A program made the position numbers and the translations under genes. This document shows, in pieces, positions 33,776 to 42,362 of a stretch of DNA of 64,000 nucleotides (its first letter is position 1; each line of letters opens with the position of its first letter). This stretch comes from Pedobacter jejuensis (lineage in GTDB: Bacteria; Bacteroidota; Bacteroidia; Sphingobacteriales; Sphingobacteriaceae). A model generated the notes under the pieces. That model saw only the letters and a program-made list of their open reading frames with translations. It did not search any database and had not been told where the DNA came from. The DNA lies in NCBI RefSeq assembly GCF_003725795.1, contig NZ_RBEE01000023.1, positions 372,001 through 436,000 of the forward strand, written 5' to 3'.

Positions 33776-33861
33776 GTCGTCATTTCAGCCTAAATGGAAA
33801 CCTCTTTGAAACCAATTAAAAAGATTTCTCAGTTGCATTTTATTCCGCTCGAAATGACGAC
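33776..33861. repeat. Intergenic inverted repeat with 11-bp ends
   Basis: Exact terminal inverted repeats GTCGTCATTTC (33776-33786) and GAAATGACGAC (33851-33861) enclose about 64 bases of AT-rich sequence without strong structure. It lies between the sco and cytochrome c genes and shares the CGTCA ends of other repeats in the window. Confidence 0.6.
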
Positions 33862-33878
33862 ATAATTTAACAAAACAC

Positions 33879-34301
33879 ATGCGCAAATATATCATCAATT
33901 CTTTTTTCCTGGTTTCGGTTATCGCTGTAATCTATTCATGCCAAAATCAGGAAACCATTGATTTACAAAACTATATGTCGAATGGTAAAAGTGTTTATGT
34001 TGCAAAATGCCAAAACTGCCACGGCGAAAATGGCGAAGGATTAGGTCAGCTGGCGCCACCTTTAACTGATACTGTATTTTTAAAAACCAATAAAAATAGA
34101 TTGGCTTGCATTATTAAAAATGGTGCAAACGAAACATTTGTAATCAATGGCAAAGAATACAAAGAAAAGATGCCTGCATTCCCTGAATTGGCTGACATTG
34201 ATGTAGCTCAGGTTATGGTTTATATAACCAATTCTTTTGGAAATAAACAGGGTTTTGTTGATTATAAGCAGGTTTCTACGCAGTTACAAAATTGTAAATA
34301 A
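33879..34301 (+). CDS. Mono-heme cytochrome c lipoprotein
   Basis: A 140-residue lipoprotein (Cys21 in VIYSC) with one heme c site CQNCH at 44-48 in the class I context YVAKCQNCHGENGEGLGQLAP, and the axial methionine M98 in KEKMPAFPEL. It would carry electrons in the periplasm, plausibly taking them from or giving them to the di-heme enzyme upstream or the respiratory chain. It is the last gene before rnpB, 49 bases away. Confidence 0.9.
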   Translation: MRKYIINSFFLVSVIAVIYSCQNQETIDLQNYMSNGKSVYVAKCQNCHGENGEGLGQLAPPLTDTVFLKTNKNRLACIIKNGANETFVINGKEYKEKMPAFPELADIDVAQVMVYITNSFGNKQGFVDYKQVSTQLQNCK

Positions 34302-34310
34302 TTAATTCCT

Positions 34311-34343
34311 TTGTGTAATTGTGCCTAAAATAATCCATCTTTG
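34311..34343 (+). promoter_or_regulatory. Probable rnpB promoter
   Basis: TTG at 34311-34313, 22 bases, then CATCTTTG at 34336-34343, one base off TAnnTTTG. It predicts initiation at about 34350, exactly where the RNase P RNA P1 helix begins. Confidence 0.45.
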
Positions 34344-34349
34344 CCCAAA

Positions 34350-34727
34350 ATGCAGGTTGTTCTATCGCTGTTTCGAGTAAAATCGAGAGAGAGGAAAGTC
34401 CGGGCAACGCAGGGCATCTCGCTTTCTAACGGAAAGGAATTCAGGAATGAAAACCTGAATTACGGATTAGTGCAACAGAAAATATACCACCCGACTTTAG
34501 TGTTGGGAAAGGGTGAAAACGTGCGGTAAGAGCGCCCGAGCATTGCAGGTGACTGCAGTGGTTTGTAAACCCCGAGAGTTGAAAGACCAAATAGGCTAAC
34601 GCATGTAGGGCTGCCCGTCCGATGTTAGTGGGTAGGTCGTTAGAGATAAACGGCAACGTTTATAGTGGATTAATGATAGAAATTCTGAGCAATCAGAAAA
34701 CAGAACCCGGCTTACAGACCTGCATTT
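34350..34727 (+). ncRNA. rnpB: RNase P RNA (bacterial type A)
   Basis: The catalytic RNA of RNase P, which removes 5' leaders from tRNA precursors. P1 pairs TGCAGGT at 34351-34357 with ACCTGCA at 34718-34724. The conserved core GAGGAAAGTCCGGGC lies at about 34391-34405, followed by further family blocks (GGTGAAAACGTGCGGTAAGAG, cut here to its start and end, and TAAACCCCGAGAG). The 3' signature is CAGAACCCGGCTTACAG near 34701. Size about 378 bases. P1 runs straight into an eight-T tract, which serves as the terminator. Three short open frames through this region are not genes. Confidence 0.95.
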
Positions 34728-34752
34728 TTTTATTTCCTAAACAATTTTTGTT

Positions 34753-34862
34753 TATAAACCTGATGGGAATGACAGCCCCGATTTAACCATATGTCTATAT
34801 TTTTTTGAGGTATGCTTGATTTTCGAACAGGTTTATATCGGGGCTGTATTGAGCAGGACTGC
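34753..34862 (+). repeat. Dispersed repeat with interleaved inverted arms, copy 1
   Basis: Arm a TATAAACCTG (34753-34762) and arm b ACAGCCCCGAT (34772-34782) are followed by their complements a' (34828-34837) and b' (34837-34847), in the order a-b-a'-b', and then AGCAGGACT (34852-34860). The pieces TAAACCTGATGGG, AGCCCCGAT and AGCAGGACT recur in the same order on the minus strand at 58542-58484, so it is a dispersed element. It sits between rnpB and the response regulator gene; no protein coding seen. Confidence 0.55.
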
Positions 34863-35003
34863 ATCATCCAATGAAAACTACCCGTTTTTTCTCGAAAAAT
34901 ACCTAGATTTTTTAAATTTAACTCCAAAAATGATTGTATAAAAAACTATACATTAATTTAAAAATAATATATTCGCAATTCAATTAAATAAAACCAGTCA
35001 CAA

Positions 35004-36413
35004 ATGGCCAAATTATTAATTATTGATGATGAGCGGGCGATAAGAAGCACCTTACGCGAAATTTTAGAATACGAAAATTATGACGTTGAAGATATTGATA
35101 ATGGTATCGATGGGCTCGAAATGATTAAGAAAACAAATTTCGACCTCGTACTTTGCGATATTAAGATGAATAAAATGGATGGTATGGAAGTGCTAGAACA
35201 GGCACAACTTATTAAACCAGATTTACCTTTCATCATGATTTCGGGCCATGGAACAGTTGAAACTGCGATTGAGGCCAGTAAAAAAGGGGCTTTCGATTTT
35301 ATTTCTAAACCACCAGATTTAAACCGTTTATTAATTACTGTTCGTAATGGTTTAGACCGTGGAAATTTAGTTACCGAAACCAAAGTTTTAAAGAGTAAGG
35401 TTAGTAAAACCCGCGAAATTTTAGGTGAATCGGAAAGCATTTCTAAAATAAAGGAAACCATTGAGCGTGTTGCTCCTACTGAGGCTCGTGTTTTAATTAC
35501 AGGTGCAAATGGTAGCGGTAAGGAATTGGTTGCCCGTTGGTTACACGAAAAATCAAATCGGGCTGATAGTCCGCTAATTGAAGTAAATTGTGCAGCAATT
35601 CCATCAGAATTAATTGAAAGTGAATTGTTTGGACATGAAAAAGGTTCATTTACTTCAGCAGTAAAACAACGTATTGGAAAGTTTGAATTGGCAAATGGCG
35701 GGACATTGTTTCTGGATGAGATTGGTGACATGAGTCTTTCAGCACAGGCAAAAGTTTTACGAGCTTTGCAAGAGCATAAAATATCTCGTGTTGGTGGCGA
35801 GAAAGAAATTGAGGTTAACGTTCGCGTTTTGGCGGCAACCAATAAAGATTTGTTAAAAGAAATTGAGGATGGTAATTTCCGTATGGATTTGTACCACCGA
35901 TTGAACGTTATTAAAATCCACGTTCCGCATTTGACAGAACGTACCGATGATATTCCGGTGATAGCGCAAAACTTTTTAGAGCGCATTTGCGATGATTATG
36001 GAATGCCTGTTAAGAAAATTAATGAAGGTGGAATGGCAGCGCTGCAAGCCTTACCTTGGACAGGAAACGTACGTGAGTTGCATAATATGATTGAGCGTTT
36101 AATTATTTTAAGTGATAAGGTTATTACTGAAAATGATGTGAGAGCTTTTGCTAATCCTGGTGGTGGTACAAATATTGGAGCAGCGACGAGTGCACAAATT
36201 GCAAGTGCAAGCGGTGGCTCTGCTTTATCATCATCTTTCGATAGTTTTAATAATTTTCAGGATTATAAAGACCATGCTGAAAAGGAATTCATTAAGTTTA
36301 AACTAGAGAAAAATAATTGGAACGTTTCTAAAACAGCAGATGAGATTGACATTCAGAGAAGTCATTTATATAGTAAAATTGAAAAATTTGGCTTGAAAAG
36401 GGACACTGCTTAG
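35004..36413 (+). CDS. Sigma-54-type response regulator (NtrC family)
   Basis: A 469-residue transcription regulator. The receiver domain (1-120) has acidic D8/D9, phosphoacceptor D52 and K102. The AAA+ domain (about 140-370) has Walker A GANGSGKE (167-174) and Walker B LFLDEIGD (235-242). A Fis-type helix-turn-helix ends the protein (about 430-466, NWNVSKTADEIDIQRSHLYS). The sigma-54 contact loop, normally GAFTGA, reads GSFTSA (214-219). A glycine/serine-rich linker (GGGTNIGAATSAQIASASGG) precedes the DNA-binding part. No histidine kinase gene is adjacent. A terminator follows at 36478. Confidence 0.9.
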   Translation: MAKLLIIDDERAIRSTLREILEYENYDVEDIDNGIDGLEMIKKTNFDLVLCDIKMNKMDGMEVLEQAQLIKPDLPFIMISGHGTVETAIEASKKGAFDFISKPPDLNRLLITVRNGLDRGNLVTETKVLKSKVSKTREILGESESISKIKETIERVAPTEARVLITGANGSGKELVARWLHEKSNRADSPLIEVNCAAIPSELIESELFGHEKGSFTSAVKQRIGKFELANGGTLFLDEIGDMSLSAQAKVLRALQEHKISRVGGEKEIEVNVRVLAATNKDLLKEIEDGNFRMDLYHRLNVIKIHVPHLTERTDDIPVIAQNFLERICDDYGMPVKKINEGGMAALQALPWTGNVRELHNMIERLIILSDKVITENDVRAFANPGGGTNIGAATSAQIASASGGSALSSSFDSFNNFQDYKDHAEKEFIKFKLEKNNWNVSKTADEIDIQRSHLYSKIEKFGLKRDTA

Positions 36414-36477
36414 TGCCTTCCTGACAGCATTCATAAATATTTTACCAGCAAGTTGAAAAAGAAAAATTACGAAAAAA

Positions 36478-36515
36478 GAGTTGAGGATTTAAATTTCCCC
36501 AACTCCTTTTTTTTT
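36478..36515 (+). terminator. Rho-independent terminator after response regulator
   Basis: GAGTTG (36478-36483) pairs with CAACTC (36500-36505), extended by AGGA/TCCC-like pairs, followed by nine T. Confidence 0.75.
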
Positions 36516-36604
36516 GACAATACTATCCATTTTAAAGACTGTTGCAATGCTTACTTGGGTAGAAAAGCCAGTTAAAGGTTAGCGTTTTTTTGGGAGGAAA
36601 TTGG

Positions 36605-38395
36605 TTATCCCATATAATCATTTTGTCTCATCAGCAATGCCCTATATTTATTAAAAATGGCTGTTTTAGAAACAAAACCTTTGTATCTGTTGGTCTCATC
36701 AACCACAGGCAAAAGCCACACATTCTCCTGCTCCATTTTTTGCAAAACTACTTTCAAATCATCGTTTTCGAGTATAATATTCGGTGCAGACTGAACCAAA
36801 TTGGTAGCCATCAAGTTTTCCTTATCAGTATTATTAACCATCTCGCTAAAGATATCTTCTATATAAATGATGCCTTTAAAATCTCCTAACTCATCTGTAA
36901 CCGCACAAATATTTTTATGCGACTGAATAATTTCGTTCATTTTTAGCGAAATTAAATCGTCCATAAGTAACTGAGGATATGTTTTTTCTATCAGATATTT
37001 CAATTTCATCTGATTCAAAACTGTTGTATCCTTATCCTCATGAGATAACAATTCACCTTTATCAGCCAAAACTTTAGTATAGATAGAATGTTTTTGAGCA
37101 CTACGGTTAATGGCGTAAGAAATTGCCGTAGTAATCATCAAAGGAACCATCAAAATGTAGCCTCCGGTAATTTCAGCAATTAAAAAAATACCGGTAAGCG
37201 GTGCATGCATAATTGAACCTAATGCAGCAGCCATGCCTGCAACAATGAAATTAGAAACATTTAAATGTGCTATGCCTAAAGTGTTCACGGTGTAGGCGAA
37301 AATGAAACCAATCAATCCACCCATAATTAAGCTTGGCGCAAATGTACCGCCATTACCACCGGCACCTAAAGTAATTAAGGTAGCCAGCGATTTCATAAAA
37401 ATAGTAACCACTGTAAACAAAATCACCAATGCTGGAATGGTGTTGTAATCTTCGAAAATACTATTGTTGATTACAGCTAGATAATCGCCTCTCAATAAGT
37501 TTTTCATCGTGATATACCCTTCCCCATAAAGTGTCGGGAACAGAAAAACTAAGAAACCAAGCATTAAACCACCAACAATGACTTTGGTGTATGGATGTTT
37601 TATTTTATAAAATAAACCTTTAACGGCATAGTTGGCTTTGGTGAAGTAGATAGAAAACAGACCGATTAAGCCGGCTAAAAGCACATAATAAAATAACGCA
37701 TTTACTTGCCAGCCTTCGGTTACTAAAAAGAATAATTGCTGGGTATAGAATAACCTTGCTACAACTGCAGCAGTTGCGGCAGATAATAATAGCGGAATAA
37801 ACGCCGGGATAGTAAATTCTGGCAATAAGATTTCGATAGCGAAAACAATACCCGCAACCGGACTGTTAAACGCCCCTGCTATACCTGCGGCAGCTCCACA
37901 GGCAACAAGCATTGTAATTTCCCGATAAGATAAACCCAAAAAACGACCGAGATTTGAGCCAATTGCCGATCCACTTGTTACAATTGGTGCCTCCAATCCT
38001 GTGGAACCACCAAAACCAACTGTAACCGCGGCAGTAATTATTTGAGAATAAATATTATGTGCCTCAATCTTACTAGAGTTTTTAGAAATGGCATACAACA
38101 ATGGCGTTAGGCCTGTTTCGAATTTACTTTTCCTGATAAAATACTTGATGTATAAAACCGTGAGGAAAATACCAATCATTGGAAAAATAAAATATAGGTA
38201 GTATTTATATTTCCAATGCCAATCTGATTGAAGAAATTCTTCTATGTGATGCGTTAAACTTTTTAATGCTGCAGCAGCCAATCCAGCTAGTATGCCTACA
38301 ATTATCGCCAGTATAACTAAGAAATTACGGTTTGATATTTTTGATTTTCTGTATTGGTTAATCTTATCAAGGTAATTTACAAAGCGGATGTACAT
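36605..38395 (-). CDS. ClC-family chloride channel/transporter with CBS domains
   Basis: A 596-residue membrane protein of the ClC family, exchanging or conducting chloride. The anion-pathway segments are visible: GFGGSTGLEAPIVTSGSAIG with the gating glutamate position of GREGP, GAFNSPVAGIVFAIEILL, and GAGGNGGTFAPSLIMGGLIG. About ten to twelve hydrophobic helices cover residues 25-440. Two CBS domains fill the C-terminus (about 450-590), which often bind adenine nucleotides. The first 24 residues are basic and cytoplasmic. Channel versus proton-coupled exchanger is not decided here. Confidence 0.9.
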   Translation of the reverse strand: MYIRFVNYLDKINQYRKSKISNRNFLVILAIIVGILAGLAAAALKSLTHHIEEFLQSDWHWKYKYYLYFIFPMIGIFLTVLYIKYFIRKSKFETGLTPLLYAISKNSSKIEAHNIYSQIITAAVTVGFGGSTGLEAPIVTSGSAIGSNLGRFLGLSYREITMLVACGAAAGIAGAFNSPVAGIVFAIEILLPEFTIPAFIPLLLSAATAAVVARLFYTQQLFFLVTEGWQVNALFYYVLLAGLIGLFSIYFTKANYAVKGLFYKIKHPYTKVIVGGLMLGFLVFLFPTLYGEGYITMKNLLRGDYLAVINNSIFEDYNTIPALVILFTVVTIFMKSLATLITLGAGGNGGTFAPSLIMGGLIGFIFAYTVNTLGIAHLNVSNFIVAGMAAALGSIMHAPLTGIFLIAEITGGYILMVPLMITTAISYAINRSAQKHSIYTKVLADKGELLSHEDKDTTVLNQMKLKYLIEKTYPQLLMDDLISLKMNEIIQSHKNICAVTDELGDFKGIIYIEDIFSEMVNNTDKENLMATNLVQSAPNIILENDDLKVVLQKMEQENVWLLPVVDETNRYKGFVSKTAIFNKYRALLMRQNDYMG

Positions 38396-38473
38396 GCTAT
38401 CGGGTTTTAGTAGAGAGCGAATGTTCCAAATGTAGCTAAATGTAAGCGCTGAGGCAACGTTTAATGTCCTTAT

Positions 38474-39196
38474 TTAAGCATCAAATTTATCTAAAAGCTT
38501 AATTAAGGTTGCGTAATCTTTCGGGTAAGGTGCATCAATTACGATGTCTTTATCATCCATGCCTTTAAAAACCAAATGCCTTGCGTGCAACGCAAAACGT
38601 TTCATAATTGGTTGTTCTTCTTCGCCTTTGCTTAATTTATATCCACGTTTTATTGATGAAAGAAAAACCGGTTTCCCTTTATACATTTCATCACCAACAA
38701 TAGCAGCTCTTTGCGTAGCCAAGTGAATACGGATTTGGTGCATTCTACCAGTAATTGGCTTACATTCTACCAAAGTGTAATGCTTATAATATTTTAACGA
38801 ATCGAAAATGGTTTCTGCTCTTTTACCTTCTGCTCTATCGATGGTTACATTCTTGTTTCCATCATTTAAAATTGGTAAATCAACCAGTAATTTGTCAAAG
38901 ATTACATGACCATCAACCACTGCATGGTAAGTTTTATCAACCTTTCTTCGCTCAAACTGCATAGAGGCATGGCGATAACCTTCCGGATTTTTAGCAATAA
39001 TTAAAGCGCCAGATGTTTCCTTATCCAAACGGTGACAAACCTGTGCATCATCACTGTACTGCTTAGCTAAACGCAAAACATTGGTTTCACCCGAACCACC
39101 TCTTTCATCAAGCGAGGCTAAAAATGGAGGTTTGTTGATTACGATAAAATCGTTGTCTTCGAAAAGAATAAGGTCTTTAAAATTAGGGTATTTCAA
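38474..39196 (-). CDS. RluA-family pseudouridine synthase
   Basis: Isomerises uridine to pseudouridine in rRNA or tRNA. The 240-residue core has the catalytic aspartate in CHRLDKETSGALIIAKN, the YHAVVDGHV strand, and the C-terminal GRMHQIRIHLATQRAAIVGD and ALHARHLVF blocks. It lacks an N-terminal S4 domain, so it is the RluA/RluC-core type. A TATTTTTG box on the minus strand (39227-39220) lies 23 bases before the ATG. The position modified is unknown. Confidence 0.9.
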   Translation of the reverse strand: MKYPNFKDLILFEDNDFIVINKPPFLASLDERGGSGETNVLRLAKQYSDDAQVCHRLDKETSGALIIAKNPEGYRHASMQFERRKVDKTYHAVVDGHVIFDKLLVDLPILNDGNKNVTIDRAEGKRAETIFDSLKYYKHYTLVECKPITGRMHQIRIHLATQRAAIVGDEMYKGKPVFLSSIKRGYKLSKGEEEQPIMKRFALHARHLVFKGMDDKDIVIDAPYPKDYATLIKLLDKFDA

Positions 39197-39341
39197 ATTG
39201 CAATATTATTGATAAGCCGCAAAAATACGGATTTTATTTTAGTGATAGTAGATTTACGAATGAGCGATTTGCTTAAATGTTTGGTAAAACCTATTGAGAA
39301 TATCAGTAGTAGATTAATTTGATGCGATTCAATTTAAATAT

Positions 39342-40532
39342 TTATAAGTTTTGTGCAATTACAAAACCACTCGACCACGCCCATTGAAAGTTGTAGCCGC
39401 CTAACCAACCCGTCACATCTAAACACTCGCCGCCAAAAAATAAATTCGGAATTTTTTTACATTCTAAAGTTTTCGAAGAAATTTCATTAGTATTGATTCC
39501 ACCACGCATAACTTCTGCTTTATCATAACCTTTATCGCCAGCTGGTTTTACCTTAAATTGATGAATGGTTTGGGCTATAGAATCAATTTCCACTTTCGTC
39601 AAAGATGCAACCGGTTTATTTACCGGCAAAAACTTACCTAAAGCATCAGTAAATTTTTTGGTGTAAAAACGGTTTAATAAAGTTGATAGTAATGTTTTGC
39701 CATTCAATTTGCGTTCTTCATCCAACAATTGGGTAATATTATAATTTGGTAATAAATTGATATTTACCACCTCGCCCCTTTTCCAGAAAGACGAAATTTG
39801 CAATATAGCAGGACCACTTAAACCCCAATGGGTAAATAAAATGTTTTCTTCAAAAGAAATATCATCGTTGCTTACTTCGCATAAAACCGAATTGCCAGAT
39901 AGCTGAGCAAACCATTCTTCATCTTTTCCAGTAATTGTTAATGGTACCAAAGCTGGGGCGGTTTCTACAATTTTTAAACCATTTTTGCGAGCAAAGCGCA
40001 AAGCAAAATCTGTAGCACCCATTTTCGCAATTGGCAATCCTCCCGTTGCAATAACCAACTTTTCTGCTGTAAGAATTACGTTTTTACCATTCTTATCGTA
40101 AGTAATCTTAAAACCCCTATCCAAAATTTCAATATCTTTAACATCTGCATTACACCTAATTTCCTGGCCTAAATCTGCACAGATTGAAGTAAAAACTTCC
40201 ACAACATCTTTTGCATTTTTGTCGTCGGGAAACAATTGACCTAAAGTTTTTTCTTTTCCGCTAATGCCATACGTTTCAAAAAAACTAATGGTATCATCAA
40301 CAGTAAACTGAGTAAAAGAAGATTTGATAAAATGTGGATTGTTTGAGATAAATTGCTCTGCAGATGCAAATTGGTTGGTGTAATTACAGCGACCACCACC
40401 TGAAATTAAAATCTTTGCTCCAGGTTTTTCATTCCTCTCTAGCAAGATTACTTTCTTTCCTAAATAGCCAGCCTGCACGGCACACATTAATCCGCAAGCA
40501 CCTGCACCAATAATTATTGCATCAGCATTCAT
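39342..40532 (-). CDS. HI0933-family NAD(P)/FAD-dependent oxidoreductase
   Basis: A 396-residue flavoprotein of the HI0933/YhiN family. It has the dinucleotide-binding loop AIIIGAGACGLMCAVQAG, the KILISGGGRCNYTN block typical of the family, VIATGGLPIAKMG, and the C-terminal FFGGECLDVTGWLGGYNFQW. The substrate of these proteins is not established. I chose ATG 40532 instead of a TTG one codon earlier. Its -7 box forms a palindrome with that of the divergent purK gene. Confidence 0.9.
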   Translation of the reverse strand: MNADAIIIGAGACGLMCAVQAGYLGKKVILLERNEKPGAKILISGGGRCNYTNQFASAEQFISNNPHFIKSSFTQFTVDDTISFFETYGISGKEKTLGQLFPDDKNAKDVVEVFTSICADLGQEIRCNADVKDIEILDRGFKITYDKNGKNVILTAEKLVIATGGLPIAKMGATDFALRFARKNGLKIVETAPALVPLTITGKDEEWFAQLSGNSVLCEVSNDDISFEENILFTHWGLSGPAILQISSFWKRGEVVNINLLPNYNITQLLDEERKLNGKTLLSTLLNRFYTKKFTDALGKFLPVNKPVASLTKVEIDSIAQTIHQFKVKPAGDKGYDKAEVMRGGINTNEISSKTLECKKIPNLFFGGECLDVTGWLGGYNFQWAWSSGFVIAQNL

Positions 40533-40550
40533 CAATAAATTTATTATGGT

Positions 40551-40568
40551 TACTTTTGTGCAAAAGTA
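40551..40568. promoter_or_regulatory. Back-to-back -7 boxes for purK and the HI0933 gene
   Basis: TACTTTTG (40551-40558, plus) and CAAAAGTA (40561-40568, TACTTTTG on minus) are separated by TG, forming an 18-base near-palindrome in the divergent gap. The minus-strand box has a TTG (plus CAA at 40590-40592) 21 bases away, inside the purK start region. A -33 element for purK is not clear. The symmetry might also be an operator. Confidence 0.5.
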
Positions 40569-40585
40569 GCATTATTTTCAAGCGC

Positions 40586-41725
40586 ATGGCAAAACAGATT
40601 AGCGAATTAAAAGTAGGTATTTTAGGTGGTGGTCAATTAGGCAGAATGCTCATTCAACAGGCAATTAATTATAATGTTAATTCTTTAGTTTTAGATCCCG
40701 ACCCTGATGCACCTTGCAAGCATATTGCAAACTATTTCGAAAATGGTTCAATTACTGATTTTGATACCGTTTACAACTTCGGTAAACGAGCAGATATCAT
40801 TACAATCGAAATTGAAAAAGTAAATATCGAAGCTTTAGAACAGCTTGAAAAAGAAGGTAAGCAAGTATTCCCTCAATCTAGAGTAATTCGTTTAATTCAG
40901 GACAAAGGCGTTCAAAAACAGTTTTTTAAAGAAAATGATATCCCAACTGCTCCCTTCCAAATCGTAAATACGAAAGAAGACATGGAAAATAGCCACATTC
41001 CATTTCCTTATATTTTAAAGTTAAGGAAAGATGGCTATGATGGTAAGGGCGTTATGAAAATTAATAATGCTGATGATTTGGACAAAGCATTTGACGCACC
41101 TTGCATTATCGAAAAACTAGTCGATTTTGAAAAAGAAGTTGCCGTAATTGTGGCGAGAAATTCAAATGGCGATATGAAAACTTTTCCAATGGTGGAAATG
41201 GAATTTAATCCTGAGGCAAACCTAGTTGAATTTTTAATTTCACCATCTACATACGCAGAAAGTTTGCAACAGAAAGCAGAAAACATCGCTAAAAATATTG
41301 CTTCAGGAATGAACATCACAGGGATTTTAGCAGTAGAAATGTTTGTTTGCAGGGATGGGGAGATTCTGGTGAATGAGGTTGCACCTAGACCGCATAATAG
41401 TGGGCACCATACTATAGAAGGCAATTATGTATCACAATTTGAGCAGCATTTACGTTCAATTTACAATTTACCTTTAGGCGATACAAGTAGTATAACCAAC
41501 GCCATTATGATAAACTTGCTTGGAGAAAAAGGTTCGGAAGGAGTTGCTCAATACCAAAATTTAGAGAAAATTTTAGCTATAGATGGCGTGTTCGTACATC
41601 TATATGGTAAAAAATATACGAAACCGTTTCGTAAAATGGGCCACGTAACTATTGTAGATATTGATAGAGAAAAAGCCATCGAAAAGGCTAGATACGTACA
41701 AAAAACATTGAAGGTAATTGCTTAA
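40586..41725 (+). CDS. purK: N5-carboxyaminoimidazole ribonucleotide synthase
   Basis: ATP-grasp enzyme that carboxylates AIR with bicarbonate in purine synthesis. The start ATG 40586 gives MAKQISELKVGILGGGQLGR, the expected N-terminal loop; the frame extends 23 codons upstream into the promoter and is not used. ATP-grasp marks are YILKLRKDGYDGKGVMKI, CIIEKLVDFEKEVAVIVAR and NEVAPRPHNSGHHTIEG. The length is 379 residues. purE follows 57 bases downstream, giving the two-gene route AIR to N5-CAIR to CAIR. Confidence 0.95.
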   Translation: MAKQISELKVGILGGGQLGRMLIQQAINYNVNSLVLDPDPDAPCKHIANYFENGSITDFDTVYNFGKRADIITIEIEKVNIEALEQLEKEGKQVFPQSRVIRLIQDKGVQKQFFKENDIPTAPFQIVNTKEDMENSHIPFPYILKLRKDGYDGKGVMKINNADDLDKAFDAPCIIEKLVDFEKEVAVIVARNSNGDMKTFPMVEMEFNPEANLVEFLISPSTYAESLQQKAENIAKNIASGMNITGILAVEMFVCRDGEILVNEVAPRPHNSGHHTIEGNYVSQFEQHLRSIYNLPLGDTSSITNAIMINLLGEKGSEGVAQYQNLEKILAIDGVFVHLYGKKYTKPFRKMGHVTIVDIDREKAIEKARYVQKTLKVIA

Positions 41726-41782
41726 AGGTTTAAAGAGCAAAGAATAAAGAACAACGATTTTAAAACTATAAGAGAAAAACAT

Positions 41783-42298
41783 ATGAGTGCTGAAAATTCG
41801 AATTCCTTTCCACAAACAACCGCTTTAGTTGGAATAATTATGGGTAGCAAATCAGATTTGCCTATAATGCAAGATGCTGCTGATGTTTTGAAAGAATTTG
41901 GAATCAATTATGAAATTACAGTGGTTTCTGCGCATAGAACTCCTGAACGTATGTTTAATTATGCTAAACAGGCTCATAATAGAGGAATAAAAGTTATTAT
42001 TGCAGGTGCAGGTGGTGCTGCTCATTTGCCGGGAATGGTGGCATCAATCACTACATTACCGGTTATTGGCGTTCCTGTGAAATCTTCAAACTCAATAGAT
42101 GGATGGGATAGTATTTTATCCATATTGCAAATGCCAAATGGCATTCCGGTTGCAACAGTTGCGTTAAATGCGGCTAAAAATGCTGGTTTGTTAGCAGCAC
42201 AAATTCTAGCAACAGCCGATGAATCTATAACTGTTAAAATGCAGGCCTATAAAGATGATTTGAGGAAAAAAGTTGAGGAGAGTGCGGAAAGTTTATAA
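41783..42298 (+). CDS. purE: N5-carboxyaminoimidazole ribonucleotide mutase
   Basis: Moves the carboxyl group from N5 to C4 to form CAIR. The 171-residue protein has the class I marks [30 protein letters not shown] with the catalytic histidine, and [14 protein letters not shown]. Pairing with purK directly upstream supports the class I (bacterial two-step) activity. The first 16 residues are a polar extension. An inverted repeat follows the stop. Confidence 0.95.
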   Translation: MSAENSNSFPQTTALVGIIMGSKSDLPIMQDAADVLKEFGINYEITVVSAHRTPERMFNYAKQAHNRGIKVIIAGAGGAAHLPGMVASITTLPVIGVPVKSSNSIDGWDSILSILQMPNGIPVATVALNAAKNAGLLAAQILATADESITVKMQAYKDDLRKKVEESAESL

Positions 42299-42308
42299 TG
42301 ATAAAAGA

Positions 42309-42350
42309 GAGGTCCAAAGTCAGTCTCAATATCTTCTGACTTCGGACCTC
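42309..42350. repeat. Inverted repeat between convergent purE and yqgE-like genes
   Basis: A 15-bp stem with one mismatch: GAGGTCC-A-AAGTCAG (42309-42323) with CTGACTT-C-GGACCTC (42336-42350). There is no T-run on either side, so it is not a classic terminator; the phrase GACTTCGGACCTCCGACTT has the look of a dispersed repeat but no second copy lies in this window. Confidence 0.55.
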
Positions 42351-42362
42351 CGACTTAACAGT

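Noticed and set aside
34341..34656. Short open frames over RNase P RNA
   Set aside because: The region is fully explained by the rnpB structure on the plus strand.
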